A model generated the notes under the pieces. It worked only from the letters and a program-made list of their open reading frames with translations. It was not told the DNA's origin and did not search any database. From Dioscorea cayenensis subsp. rotundata (lineage: Eukaryota > Streptophyta > Magnoliopsida > Dioscoreales > Dioscoreaceae): a DNA stretch of 64,000 nt. The stretch is from positions 24,737,016 through 24,801,015 of the forward strand of contig NC_052475.1 of the NCBI RefSeq assembly GCF_009730915.1, given 5' to 3'. Both the position numbers and the translations under genes were made by a program. Positions within the stretch are counted from its first letter, which is position 1. The number at the start of each line of letters is the position of its first letter. This document shows positions 41,604 to 54,459 of this stretch, piece by piece.

Positions 41604-42977
41604 CCCTGCAGTTTTTTCGTCTTGATAGATTAAGATCACCTTGCTGATAAGAAGTGCACCTTGTATTTTGTGACACTATCTTATGTTTGATGCTGACTTT
41701 ATTCATTTGGGTTTTGCCTTTGCCTTTGCCTTTGCCTTTGCCTTTGCCTTGTATCATTATCATCAACCACTATTTTGTTCTGATATTCAGGGGGTAGTTC
41801 ACTGACCTCATTTAAGCAGTCTGGGGTTGTAATTCTAGTCAGTTCAATTCATGATTCATGTATCTAGGGTTTGAAGTTGATTTCCCATGGTTCATAATCT
41901 CAGACAATGCTCTTCTCGTATGCCGCCCCAATTGCTCCTTTATTCTCTTTATCAAAATAATTGTACTGATTGACAGGATGTAATAAGTCCTTTTTTTTTT
42001 CTCTCTTTTGTTATGTTCTTACAGGTGATCATCATAATTGGTGGGTTAACATTTAACAATAACCAAATGCGGAAAAAGCAGGCAATGAAAGGGACTTCCC
42101 ATCCTAGAGAAGTGAGCTTGTTTAGTGTTGTTCATTGCATCACTCTTGACATTATATGAATTATTATAAAATAATAATAATAAAAATAACAGAGCATTTC
42201 ATTGATCCTCTCTTTTTCTCAAAAGCACAGTTTTGTGGTCCAGATCCCAATCAATTCCAGCCCCAATGTACTGAACCTCCACACCCCAACTCTAGTGGCC
42301 TACTGCTGTGTCTGATGCTTGACATGGTGGTCCTCCCTTCTTTCCTCTCTCTTCTTGGTCCAGGCTTAACACCCAAGTCCAGTGATGCATGTGCTGTGTG
42401 TTCCTGTGTGAAGGGGGGGGTGTGTGTGTGTGTGTGAGAGTGTGGCCACATCTCTTCTTCATGCGCCATGCTTAACAAAAGACTGGTACATCATGCAAAT
42501 GAATTAGCAAAGAAACAAAATGGTAACAAAAGACAAAGAACAAGTTAGAGAAAAACAAAAGAAACTTGCCACAAAGAAAAAGCTCACACTGGCTTCTATT
42601 GAGCAACAGTGAATTGTTGGTCATTAATGGTCATTACGCTTTGAAAGCAACAACCCCCCTCCTCATCTTCCTTATTCTCATAATTTAAGGCTCACACCCA
42701 ACTCTTCTCAGTCAAAAAATTAAAGAAGATTAGTACACTTGATTATTTATTTATTTATTTTATTTTGCATGGTATCACATGCATAAGCAGTTCCCTCTCT
42801 ATTCCCAATTCAAACAACCAAAAAAAAAAAGATGAATAAATTAAAAGAAAAAGTCCAACAACCAAAGTACAAACCTCAGGAACAGAGCCTCCCTAGCCTT
42901 TTCTGTTCTCTTCTCCCTCTCTTTGTACATCAATCAAACTATATACCTCTTCCCATTTTTACCACACTTTCTTATTG

Positions 42978-43017
<40 letters not shown>

Positions 43018-43434
43018 CAATACCATTATTAGTTTCACCTTGGAGACTGTGGCCAGCCACCAGTTCTGGCAATCCTTATATCCCTGTCCATCTCTTCCAA
43101 CATCTCTCCACTGTTCTTACTTTCTTTTGGTTTGGTCTCTTGTTGAGCTTTTAGAAAGTTCTCTCAGCCAAACTACTCTTCTTTCTTGGTAACTGAGACA
43201 TGGATTGAAGAAAAACAAGCAAGTCCATCCTTGGATACTTTTTCTTTTGCTGCTCTTTGGATCTCTTATTTTGTGCTCATGGGATTTGAGCTTTCACTGG
43301 GGATGTTGGTCTTGTTTCCATTAGTGTGAAACAACTGGTTACATGACACTTTCTTTATTATCTTCAATGTAAATTTCTTCTTAGTTTGTTTCTCAGCAAG
43401 CTCTGTTTTGGCCATTTGTTTGCACACATTCCTG
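41604..43434. other. Spacer between NMCP1 and the LRR gene
   Basis: Microsatellites only: (TTTGCC)n at about 41711-41750, (TG)n at 42418-42436 and (ATT)n at about 42976-43016. The last 500 bases are a T- and CT-rich probable promoter and 5' UTR of the LRR gene. Confidence 0.6.
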
Positions 43435-45181
43435 ATGAGAAATTTCATTAGCACAAAAGCTCTTCTTCCTCTTCTTCTGCTTCTTCATCTTCAATTCCTT
43501 TTCTTGTACCATGTATGTTCTGATACCCCAGTTTCGAGTGCACCAATGGAGAAAGCAGAGCAAGAAGCTCTGTACATGGTGATCCAAGGCTTTGTTGGAG
43601 AAGGTTGGAATGTTTCTGGTCTTTATCCAGATCCTTGTGGATGGACAATGATTCAGGTTCTTTCTCACTCTCCATTTTCTTGTTAGCCTATTATATTCAT
43701 GTCCACTTGTTCTGGTTTCACTTATTAACCTCTTTTGTGCTTATCTTTGAAGAATTGACAAGTTGTCCATCATTACTTGATAAACTCACATAAATGAACT
43801 TAACTTAGAGAAATTGCTGTTATATTCATGTCAATTAGAACAATGATTAAATGTAGTGAGACTTGTTTTCATTCCACTCTTGCTATGTTTTAGTTTATGC
43901 AGTTTATGTTTCTGATCTGATAATGGCATTTTCAATGTTCTTGATTAATTACAGGGTGTGTCTTGTGACCTGTTTGATAATTTTTGGTACATAACTGATA
44001 TAAACATCGGTCCCGTCCTCGAAAACTCTCTTGAATGTTCTCCAGACGCTAAGTTCACTCCACAACTCTTTGAACTCAAACATCTCAAGAGTTTATCAAT
44101 CTTCAATTGTTTCACTTCTACTAGTCATCAACCAACCACCATCTCTTCCCAAAACTGGGACAAATTAGCTAAGAATTTGGAAACATTGGAATTCAGATCA
44201 AACCAAGGCCTCAATGGTGAAATTCCATCCATTTTTGGCCAGCTCACAAACCTCAATTCTCTAGTTCTTGTTGACAATGCATTGACAGGAGTAATCCCTC
44301 AAGAACTCTCCAACTTAGTTCATATTAAAAGGCTTGTGCTTTCCGGCAATCAATTCTCCGGATCAATACCGCCTTCGCTTACTACTAACTTGACGGAGCT
44401 CTTGATCATGGACCTCAGTCGAAATTCATTTACCGGTGCTCTTCCGGCTTCATTCGGTTATCTCACGTCACTCATTAAGCTTGACTTGAGCCACAACATC
44501 CTGAATGGAAGGCTTCCAAATGAATTAGGAAAGCTCCAAAATCTCACTCTTCTGGATCTCAAGGACAACCTTGTATCTCATGGCCTGCCTCAATCTCTGC
44601 AAAACTTGGTTTCTCTCCAAGACTTGCTCCTGTCCAACAATCCATTGGGTGGAGATCTTGTCTCATTTAGTTGGGAAAATTTGTCTAATCTCACTACATT
44701 GGATCTCTCCAATACTGGCATCACTGGAAGTATTCCAGGAACCATTGCAGGATTAAGGAGACTGAGATACTTAGCATTGGATAACAATCACCTCACTGGC
44801 AATGTGCCTCAAAAGCTTGCATCATTGCCTTGGCTCAATACTCTTTACTTGAATGGAAACAATTTGACAGGAATTCTTGAGTTCCCTGATGATTTCTACA
44901 AGAGAATGGGTAGAAGGTTTGCCTCTTGGAACAACACAAACCTTTGTTATTCTACTGTGGAGACTTTGTCTGTTGGACATGCACCTTATGGTGTGCAACA
45001 GTGCAAGCATGAGCAGCATGTTAATGTCTTAAGCTCAAATCCAAATGTTGGGGATGGAGACAAAGATCAGAATTCAAGTATCATGGCTTCACTTGGCTTC
45101 TCATCTTCTTTTCATGAATTTTGGTGGGTGGTTCTTGTGCAGGAGGTGGTGGTTTTTACCATACTAATATTAATGCTATAA
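43435..45181 (+). CDS. Secreted or membrane-anchored LRR protein (PII-2/RLP29 type)
   Basis: Leucine-rich repeat protein of the cell surface. Exons 43435-43656 and 43955-45181 give 482 residues; an in-frame ATG 27 bases upstream is possible, but the inner one gives a better signal peptide (short basic start, then LLPLLLLLHLQFLFLY). An N-terminal cap (WNVSGLYPDPCGWT, then GVSCDLF) precedes about ten LRRs of the plant extracellular type (LxxLxLxxNxLxGxIP). A Cys pair (NLCYS, QQCKHE) closes the array, and a hydrophobic C-terminus (WWVVLVQEVVVFTILILML) could be a membrane anchor or GPI signal. There is no kinase domain. It matches Piriformospora indica-insensitive 2, linked to root-fungus interaction in Arabidopsis; the ligand is unknown. 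Confidence 0.9.
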
Positions 45182-47424
45182 CCTTTTGATCAAGTGTATT
45201 ATTGTTATTTTCATTACTATATATATATATATATATGGTTGTGACTTGTGAGTGCTAACTTTAAATTTAAAATGTAATATCAAGAAATGTTTAACAGAGT
45301 GTAGTTTTGAAGATGGCTGTTGAAAAATGTGCGCTGTTTTTTGCTTCTTGTGTTCAAAATGAACAGTGTCTTGATGTTGCTGCTAATAACTACTGAATAA
45401 GTTTTCTGGCTGGGTGGCTGCTTCTGACTATACTCTACAGCTCTGCATTCAGGACAGTGACAACAAAAGCACAGACTAGCTAGGCTCTCCATTTAAGGCT
45501 ATTTTGCTCTGTTCAAGACTTTTTATGGGTCCTACTTCCTTGTTTTCTTTTTAATCATGATGCTATCCTATATATAAATATATATAACATTTGTTAACTT
45601 ACTGTGTTTATTGATTCTGTATCAATGGAAAACAATCTTTGGTTAGACAAGTGATATTACTGGACACTGGGTTGGTGATTTGGGATAAGACTATTCTTGC
45701 ATGTTTGACAATCTTTGATTGGACATGTAGTTTTCACTTTGTAGATTCTATATGCTTGGAAAAGAGGTATGCAGTAATCAATCAATGGGTGGTGGGGTGG
45801 ATGACACAGAGAATCAGATTTTTATCCAACTTTTTTCTTTGTTTTTTTGTTTTTTTTTTTTCTGCAGATTTGTAGCAGAATGGATGTTTTGCCAACCCAT
45901 ATTATCCATCATTTTTTCCAGACAAAAGATTGGGAAGTTATGTTCTTGAAGTGATGTCTAGGAAGAAACAAGTCAGTGTTTTGGAAAGAGATTTCACTTC
46001 AAAATGATTGCCAATTCCCAAATCAAATATACCATTTTAATTTAGTGCAATACAACAGTAATTCCCCATTGACATTACCTTTTAATTCATATGATGCTGT
46101 TTCTTTGTGTTGCCAAAAGTTTACCATGTGCTTTTGCCTTTTAGCCTTTGTTTGAAGTGAGCTGAACATTAGTAAAAAAAAAATAAATGGTAATGTAAAT
46201 TAATTAGGAAATCATTACATCAAAATGTGATCATACATGTAATTAAGCTGCATTTTGTTCTTTAGGCTTGTGAAACAACATGAGCAACTGAAAAATATAT
46301 TTTATTTTATTTTATAAATATGAATTAATTATATACTTAACCCTTAATTTTTTGAGTTGAGAAAAAAAATAAATAAAAGACTAATTATCCTATTGAAGTG
46401 TCCGTTTCAAAATATTATTCAAAATAACAATAAACCTGATCTCTTTATTTTATTTTATTTAAAAAAAATGTATAAACTACTTCTATTAAAATAAAAGAGA
46501 ACAGAAAAAGAAACTATTTATTGAAATAACAATGAATCTCATCTCTTTATTTTATTTTATTTTTTAATATAAGATTTTTAAGCATCATTCTTACATGAGC
46601 TAGTTTAAATACTAATAATAATTGATTTATTGATTGATTAATAACCACCCTCACAAGGGGTTACTATCTTGGAAAAACTTTAAGATGATAACAACTTTTA
46701 ATTTCTGAAATATTTACCTTTTTGAAAATTTTTTATATCAAATGTATGCAATATTATTTTTATTACTATTATATTAAATTTATTTTTATAAAATAAATGA
46801 AATAATAATGATTATTCATTGTTGATTTTTATATTATAATTAATTAATTTTCATTTGCTTAAATATTTTAAGAAATTTTTTTCTTTAACAAGTTATTTAA
46901 AATATTATATTTGTTGGAACAAATTGAAGTAAATGTCTTATCCTAATTCACTCTCCCAGATATCTTTTGATTAAGTAACATATTAAAAAAAATATAGTTT
47001 TGTTGTATATATATATATATATACTATACATCACAAACCACAATTAATTGTTTTTATTAGTCACATTATGGCAATTATAAACCCATGCAATATTGTCTCA
47101 AGCCAAATTTTCATACAACCAAGTTAGTGATAAATCCCGCTTAAATTAAAATTAAAAACAAGTGCCTTATGTAGGAATATGTGACCTCTAAATATGAAAT
47201 AATTTTATTTATCTCATATTAAACAGACATATAAATTTTAAAAAATAAAAATTAGTCCAAAGATTTCTACCAAAATTTAAATAAGAATAACTTTATCATT
47301 TTATCACTTTATTATTTTTCCCTCAAAGTTTCTTTTCATTCGAATGCTACTAATGTTTTAATTTCTTTCTATCTCTTTTTTATTATGAATTTATCTCTCT
47401 TGATGGTTAAATTTTAAATTGTTA

Positions 47425-47464
<40 letters not shown>

Positions 47465-49119
47465 GATAATGCGGATAAACCATATTTATATATATTTTTT
47501 TTTATTTTTATGTATGTGAATAATTAAAGGTGTAGAACTTAGTAATTATCTACTTTAAGTAACAAGTGAACCGCTTGAACAAAACTCTTTTTTTGGACTT
47601 TTTTTAACTGAATCATATTAATTTAAAGTATTTTGGTCAATATTGGTATAGCCCAAATGCAAGGAATATTGAGTAGCATATGAGAGATCGAGAAGTTCTA
47701 AACCCTCCTTTCGCATGGTGAGCAGTTCGACAAATAATAACTTATTGATTTAGTTAAAAAAGAAAAAAGAAAAAAGATGGAGTTATTATTACACTTATAT
47801 ATTCAATTGACTTAAATATTGTTTGACATAAGTTACCACTTATTAAAAATAAAGGATACTTTTTGATTATATTAAAAAAAATGTATATGAAATAATAATA
47901 ATAATAATAATAATAATTATTATTATTTAATCTTCACTAGTTACACATGCATTCCCTTTGGCTTTTGAGCACGCGTGTATCGACGACACTTTGAAACAAA
48001 CACATGCCCAATTAATTAATAACCTCATTTTGAAAATATTTATAATTAACCTTATAAAAAAAAATTATATTGACAATATAATACTATAGACAAAACCACG
48101 CGCGCCACCAACCATTTGTTCATGTATATAAATATAAAGTAATAAGACTATAATTTCATCTTCTAAACAAAATATACTAAAAATAGTCTTTTCATACGTT
48201 GGAAGACACCAAAACAAGAAAGGTTGTTGAGTTTTAAATATCAATTTATCTGATAGAAATTTTTTTTTTCTCTAAAATTTAGTTATTTTTTATTAATTAA
48301 TATTAACAAAATGAGCATATTTATAGAGTAAAATAAAATAAAATAAAATAATTAATGATTTAAAACATTAATTTATGTTTTTTTAAATGATTAAATTTTG
48401 TAAGAATTATTTTTTATTGCAATTCACTCAAAATATGATATTTCGTTGGATATGTTTGAATAGGTTGAAATAAATATTTTTTTAATGAAAAATAAATAAA
48501 CCATGTATATTGAAGAAAAATAAACCAAAGTACAACAACACGAAGAATTAGTAAAGGTGGATAACATACACCAAATGTAGAAGAAAATATGTAAACAAAG
48601 AAAATATAAGTAATAGATATAAATGAGACACACATTTACAAAAAGAGTAACAACCGTTTGGTATAGAGACGTGTAGTAGAATAGTCTATGCCATAATGAA
48701 AAAGTAAACATTACTCACATCAATAAAGTGGGACATCATGAAATAAAGTTAAGTTTCATAAGAAAAAAAATAAATTTTTTGATTTAATTCTTTTTTGACT
48801 TGGGAGTTGCAAAAAAAATGAAAGGAAAAATTAAGAATATTAATGGTATTTAATGAAAATGGCACAAAGCATAAAAAGTATTTTAGATTTTTTAAAATAT
48901 AATTATATTATTCATAAAAAACTATAACTAAATTTAAAAATTCTAACAGTGGTAAACAATGATTGAGATATATAAACAATAGTAATTATTTTATAGGAAT
49001 ATACAAGCAATTAAATGCTTACATTTTATAAAGGTACACAAGTAATTCTTTTTTTTTTTAAATAAAATTTCTGAGCTGAATTTTCTTAAAAAATTATGTA
49101 AGTATATAAACGTATATAT
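45182..49119. other. Long AT-rich intergenic region
   Basis: About 3.9 kb with no gene or RNA that I can support. It contains (TA)n at 45221-45236 and 47007-47023, (TTA)n at 47429-47464, (AAT)n at 47894-47917 and a short near-duplicate of TCATCTCTTTATTTTATTTTATT at about 46439 and 46538. Other decayed elements may be present but are not recognisable. Confidence 0.5.
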
Positions 49120-49696
49120 TAGGGGTGGCAATAATCTGTCCGGACCACGTGCCCGGTTTTGTCCGTACCCGAATAAAAAGGGTTTGGACATAAGGTTTTG
49201 CAAATCGGGTAGGGTCCCGAGACGTGACAGTTGTCCGAATTTAAATCCGGGCCGGGTCCGGACGTAGAATTCGGACAACCGGGCACTTTTAACCCCTAAA
49301 AACTTTAAAAGCCTCACGACCCTAGGGCCCATTTGTTTTAAAGCTCGATTCTTCAAAAAAACTTTAAACATCTATTGTTTTTTTCTATTAAGACTTAGAT
49401 TTTTTTCTATAATTTGAGTTGAGTTTTTGGATTATTAATGTTTTTACATTTAATGTGAATTAAATTATTTTTTTGTATAATTTAATATTTGAGCTGACTT
49501 AAAAAAATAACTTATAGAATTCGGAAAAAAATTTTGGACATCCGGACAACCCGGTTTTTAAAAATAAACCGGGGTTTTGGACATACTAAGTTTGTCCGGA
49601 TTTAAAAACCTAGCGGGTCCGGACACAAGTTTTTCTATTTATATTAGTAGTTGTCCGGACCCGGTTTTGTCCGGACCCGAATTTTTGCCACCCCTA
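49120..49696. mobile_element. Non-autonomous hAT element, 577 bp
   Basis: Ends are TAGGGGTGGCAATAAT and, inverted, TAGGGGTGGCAAAAATT. It is flanked by a perfect 8-bp duplication, GTATATAT, at 49112-49119 and 49697-49704, as expected for hAT transposons. The interior repeats TCCGGACCCG and CCGGTTTT motifs near both ends and has no transposase. The flanks are TA-rich, so chance repetition of GTATATAT is possible, but the matching termini support the call. Confidence 0.87.
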
Positions 49697-49704
49697 GTAT
49701 ATAT

Positions 49705-50004
49705 AAATAAACATATTTTCATAAAATTATATTAAAAATTACCCAATTTTGCAGGGTCATATAAACTCCCGCAAAAAACGACCATGCCCAAACAGAAAAA
49801 TGTAAGCAGCCGCAGGCGGCGAACAAATGGACCAATATTTCATTAAATAATTTTATTTAATGACTTTTCAGCAACCTGGAATACTGATGATGCATATATT
49901 TACAATTTAATATACAAACTTTTTCAATAAAGAACAACAACCACTCCATACCACGTTCAACGTGATTCAGACACCGAATTAGACTCATGACAAAGCTTAA
50001 AAGA
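49705..50004. other. Upstream region of the polyketide synthase gene
   Basis: No gene is seen. It includes CACGTTCAACGTG near 49952-49964. Confidence 0.5.
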
Positions 50005-50094
50005 AAGCCAACAACCACCTTTCACGTGCAAAACAAAACTCCACAAATAACAATATAATCTATCAATCCAGCTCTCTCTCTCTCTATATATAAA
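50005..50094 (+). promoter_or_regulatory. Polyketide synthase promoter: MYB-like site, G-box and TATA box
   Basis: AACAACCACC (about 50010-50019) resembles an AC-type MYB site and lies directly before a G-box CACGTG at 50023-50028. TATATATAAA at 50085-50094 is a good TATA box about 90 bases before the ATG. A G-box next to a MYB site is the known light-responsive unit of chalcone synthase promoters; its role here is inferred. Confidence 0.6.
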
Positions 50095-50181
50095 CAAGGA
50101 CTCAGATAACCATCTCTACAAAGCATCAATTCAAAACAATAAACTCTGAGCAAGACATCAACAATAATACTTGAAGAAACA

Positions 50182-51445
50182 ATGGTAGCAATCCAAGATG
50201 TCTTTAGGAAGGAGAGGCCACAAGGCCCTGCCACCATCTTAGCCATAGGCACCGCCAACCCGCCCAACGTGATCGATCAGAGCACCTACCCTGATTACTA
50301 CTTCCGTGTCACCAACAGCGAGCACAAACAAGATCTCAAGAACAAGTTCCGTCGTATTTGTAAGTACATATATATATATCATCTCCCAAACACACATGCA
50401 ATCATGGTACTGATCAAACATACATACATATATATATATATATGTAGGTGAAAGGTCCACAGTGAAGAAAAGGTACACATATCTGACTGAAGATATACTG
50501 AAAGAGAACCCCAACATGTGCATTTACAAGGCTCCATCCACAGACGTTAGGCAGGAGATCACTGTCTCTGCAGTGCCGGAGCTTGCAAGCATGGCAGCCG
50601 TCAAGGCACTGGAAGAGTGGGGAAGGCCAAGCTCAGAGATCACTCATTTGGTGTTCTGTGCCATGACAGGTGCTGATATGCCTGGTGCTGACTACCAGCT
50701 GCTCAAACTCCTCGGTCTCTCACACACCATTAACCGCACCATGCTTTACAGCCTTGGTTGTTACGCTGGTGGCACTGTGCTCCGCATAGCCAAAGATATT
50801 GCGGAGAATAACAAGGGTGCTAGAGTGCTTGTGGTGTCATCTGAGATCATGACTCAGGTGTTCCGTGGTCCTGATGAGGCACACTTTGACTCTTTAATTG
50901 GTGAAGCCATTTTTGGAGATGGTGCGGCAGCGCTTGTTGTTGGTGCGGACCCGATTATGGATGTTGAGAAGCCGGTGTTTGAGATTGGGTTTGCCATGCA
51001 AGCGGTGCTGCCGGACAGTGAAGGGTCTGTGGAAGGGCACTATGGTTATGCAGGTCTGACCTTTCATCTCCAAAACAAACTGCCGCATGTTGTTGCTAAG
51101 AACATTGAGAAGAGTTTGAAACAAGTGTTTGAGCCGGTGGGTGTCACTGACTGGAATGAGTTGTTTTACATTGTGCATCCTGGTGGGCCGGCAATACTTG
51201 ATAAGACGGAGGAGGAGCTGAAGCTTTCGCAGGGGAAGTTGAGGACAACGAGGCAGGTGCTGAGTGAGTATGGGAACATGTCAAGCGCTACAGTGCTGTT
51301 CATCATGGATGAGATGCGGAAGAGATCGGTTGAGGAAGGGAAAGGGAGCACTGGAGAAGGTCATGAGCTTGGGGTACTTCTTGGTTTTGGACCGGGACTC
51401 ACCATGGAATTGGTTGTTCTACGTAGTGTTTCCTTGCTAGCTTAA
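50182..51445 (+). CDS. Type III polyketide synthase, chalcone synthase-like but divergent
   Basis: Condenses a CoA starter with malonyl-CoA units in the cytosol to make aromatic polyketides. Exons 50182-50359 and 50448-51445 give 391 residues, with the single intron splitting a Cys codon (C60), the position kept across the chalcone synthase (CHS) family. Numbering aligns with alfalfa CHS2 without gaps: catalytic C164 (LGCYAGG), H303 (VHPGGPAIL) and N336 (EYGNMSS) are present, as are F215, G211, G256, F265, S338 and the GFGPGL loop. But pocket residues usually T132, S133, T194, V196, T197 and I254 are M, T, M, Q, V and V, and the Q161-Q162-type pair before C164 is altered to SL. True chalcone synthase activity is therefore unlikely; the starter and product cannot be told from sequence. 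Bibenzyl, diarylheptanoid or pyrone products are possible for monocots. Confidence 0.93.
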
Positions 51446-51565
51446 TTTTCTTTGGTTGCTGTTGTTAATTCGTTGTAATAAATAATTATAGTGAGATTTA
51501 TTTCATGGAGTTTGAAGTTTTTTTTTATAAAAAAAAAATAAATAAAGAAGAGATAAAAGAATGAG

Positions 51566-51760
51566 TGTGGGTCTGTTGAGTGCAATGGTAAGACACTTGA
51601 GTGCAAGAGGAAGGCAAGGGTTCAAATCCCTCGCATAGCAGTACTATTCTTATATTGTTCATGTACAGTACACTTGACTAAGTACTGTTTATATACTGTT
51701 CATGGCTTGGGTGTGGGTCCTTTATGAGAGAAACAGTGTTTTCAAATAGATTTTTTTAAG
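51566..51760 (+). repeat. tRNA-derived SINE-like element
   Basis: A-box-like GAGTGCAATGGTAAG (about 51578-51592) is followed at typical spacing by a B box, GGTTCAAATCC (51619-51629), inside a perfect AGGG/CCCT stem. The body then reads GTACAGTACACTTGACTAAG and similar. The 3' end and target duplication are not clear. It lies about 120 bases after the polyketide synthase stop codon, possibly in its 3' flank. Confidence 0.6.
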
Positions 51761-53360
51761 AGGTTTGTAAGCCATCGTAATTAGTGCATCACTCTATCCC
51801 TTTGACGATCTCTTAAATGAGAGCGCTTGTCGCCTATTAGTAAAACTAGTTTGCTAATCATTTTAATTTATTAAAAAAAATGATATAAGATATGTTGGCA
51901 CCGAAGTGAATATATCATTGCAATAAAATAATATCTCATTTTTGCCTTTCAACAATTTATGTGTATATATACAAGTACACATGTGAATATATATATATAT
52001 ATATGTATTTTTTAGACTTTATTAAAATATAATACATGTGTTAGAAGCTTGTTTAATTAGAATAATGCCCTTCTTTTGAGTAGGCATCTCGCCGGTCACA
52101 AGGGATGCAGCGATGCCCTATTTTTGGCACCTTCACTGTTCATATGCCCATTAAATAGAATCATGTGGCACGAGATCTATCTTCATAAAATTAATATTTC
52201 AATTAACTTAACTTGCTTTAATCCTAAATAATTTCTCTAAACATGATTGCAATAAAATATCAACGAGGACTACATGTATTCTCTGACATATAGTAGGAAA
52301 ATATGGATTTTTTTTTTTATATGGCTTCCACTTTTTTATATATATTTTTTTGATGTCCAATATTTTTATTGAGGGATAGTCTTCATGGAGGTTTAACCTA
52401 TTGAGACATTTTCAAGGAGCGGAAGAACTTTATATTTAGTTGTTACTTTTTTTTATTATTATAATCAAAATCAATCATATAGTTTTTTTTTTAATTTCTA
52501 CTGTCTTAGAAGCAAAAAGATTCAAACGGAGGATTCTATATCAATATTCAAGTGAAGCCTTGACTTATTTGGCTTGTCCACTAATGATCTAAGTGAATCG
52601 TCTCATAACATCGGACTCAAGTATAACAATTTAATAATGCCGTATGTATCAAGTGAGCATGTGTAAACTCTGTATTTCTATAATAGGTGTAACAAAAAGA
52701 AAAAAGAGATTTGGGTTCGTACTTTACTTTAAAAAATAAAAAAATAAAAGAGCTACTAATTAATAAGTAGCTAATCTATTACACCAGTAAACAATGATAC
52801 AAAGTTTAAAGATTACAGCCAAAAAAACCAAATCAACTACAAGGGATTTAAAAGACAAAACTCATAATTAATTTGTCATGTACACACTCATGAAGATTTG
52901 CCATCCACTGGGATTAATTGGTATTTTGATTGGACAAGGTGCCTCACGTTCTGAAAGCATCTTGTGTTCATAGAATAGAATACAGAGTGGTTGCTACACA
53001 AGATCACTTTTGTTGGTGTGTGAAAGAAAAGTCTAGGCACATTCAACACGCTATACATCAACTCATTAAAAGTATCAGGTCAGGTCAAACTCAAAGTATT
53101 CTAATCATTTTCCAGGAAGTAGCCATTAAGAAATACTTAGATGAAACTGCAATTGCTTCTTCTCATGCCCCTTGCACTTGCAGTGCTCCGTAGGATCAAA
53201 GAATGTTCCCACTTTGGGTTTGCTTGGATCATTCTCTAATTTGAAAGTCCACAAAGTCAAGCTAAGCGCCCTGCAACTGCATGCTGAACCAAATACTGAG
53301 TATTCCCTGTTTCACCAACCACCTATCAGCATCAACATTTGTTGGCCAAAGACCTTCGGG
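51761..53360. other. Intergenic region, no gene supported
   Basis: AT-rich to 52900. An open frame at 52930-53193 (+) contains HFCWCVKEKSRHIQHAIHQL but matches no family I know and has no gene-like surroundings. Confidence 0.4.
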
Positions 53361-53576
53361 TCTATTGATACACGAGTCACTGATAGAGTTCTCACCGAGT
53401 GGTGAAAGTTCGATTCTCGACTGAGAGCACATTTCTGGGAGTTGTAAATAGTGATTGTGTACGGGTGGTTTCAGCGCTCATGTGAACGTGGCCCCGTCCT
53501 CACTTATTCCACCGAAATTTATGCACATCCCTGGAGTCTCTAGTGAGTTTGCCCTACTCCTCTTCCCCAAAAAAAA
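53361..53576 (+). repeat. tRNA-derived SINE with A tail
   Basis: A tRNA-like head (CACGAGTCACTGATAGAG, then B box AGTTCGATTC at 53407-53416) is followed by a body whose first part aligns with 32425-32547, and an A run at 53569-53576. Together these give the head, body and tail of a SINE. No target duplication was found. Confidence 0.65.
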
Positions 53577-54459
53577 CATTTGCAACAAAGTGCATGTGCA
53601 TCCCCTAAGACTTCTATCACTGTGGGCCCACACAAAATCAAAGCAATCTAAACACGTACAACTGCTAGGAAGCAAACTGGGAGAAATTGGTGGAAATCCA
53701 AGTCATGGAGGCCTAGTCACCATCATTGGCCATGGGAGAGCAAGTCTCCCAACGCTAGCTAGCTTTGGACCTGACCACCTTGATAGACTACTACTACTAC
53801 ATCAGAATGACCAACAAAGGAACGTATTGGTACTATTAACTTTATGAAATTTTAAGATGCTCCCATTTTCTCTGGCTAGCTAGCTGTTCATTCATCAACT
53901 CATTTGTTTCATAAATATGTGGAAATACAACGTTTGAATCCATACATGTTTGTCCATCACTAGATGTCCTAATACTGTGAGGAAATAATAATAATAATAA
54001 TAATAATAATCCTAAGGAAAAGTTTGTGTAAACACAATTGCCCACCTAACCTTTCTCCGATTTGTAACTTCAAACAATTCTTTGACTGACATCTTACATC
54101 ATCCAATTTTAAAATTTTTATGACAAGACCTTGTTCCAACTTCCAAGGCCTTGGCTGCTACGTTAATGGCCCCACATCGCTTGACAAAACCAGGCTCAAA
54201 CAAACTCGAGTCATAAATGTAATGCAATATACTTTCTTTTAGGATATAGAAACATGTTAGGCCTCCTCATCAGGAAGGAAGAAATTTACGAGGCTCTTCA
54301 ACCCTTTTATTTGGTTATTTACTTATTTATTTTGTTTTGTTTTTTTAACTAGAAAAATGAAAATTCAAGATATTACTTTGAAATGCCATTTCCCATGCAG
54401 ATAGACTTGTATTTTTTCTCTTTATTTTTTTTTAAATAAAAAGCATTAATTTAGAGCAT
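53577..54459. other. Intergenic region, no gene seen
   Basis: Contains an (AAT)n tract at about 53985-54010 and T-rich runs near 54300-54440. Open frames here lack family matches. Confidence 0.45.

Noticed and set aside
41711-41750. (TTTGCC)n array as a regulatory element
   Set aside because: Simple hexanucleotide microsatellite in a 3' flank; no sign of function.
53455-53847. Open frame of 130 codons
   Set aside because: Its first part is SINE sequence with its A tail; the rest has no family match or gene structure.
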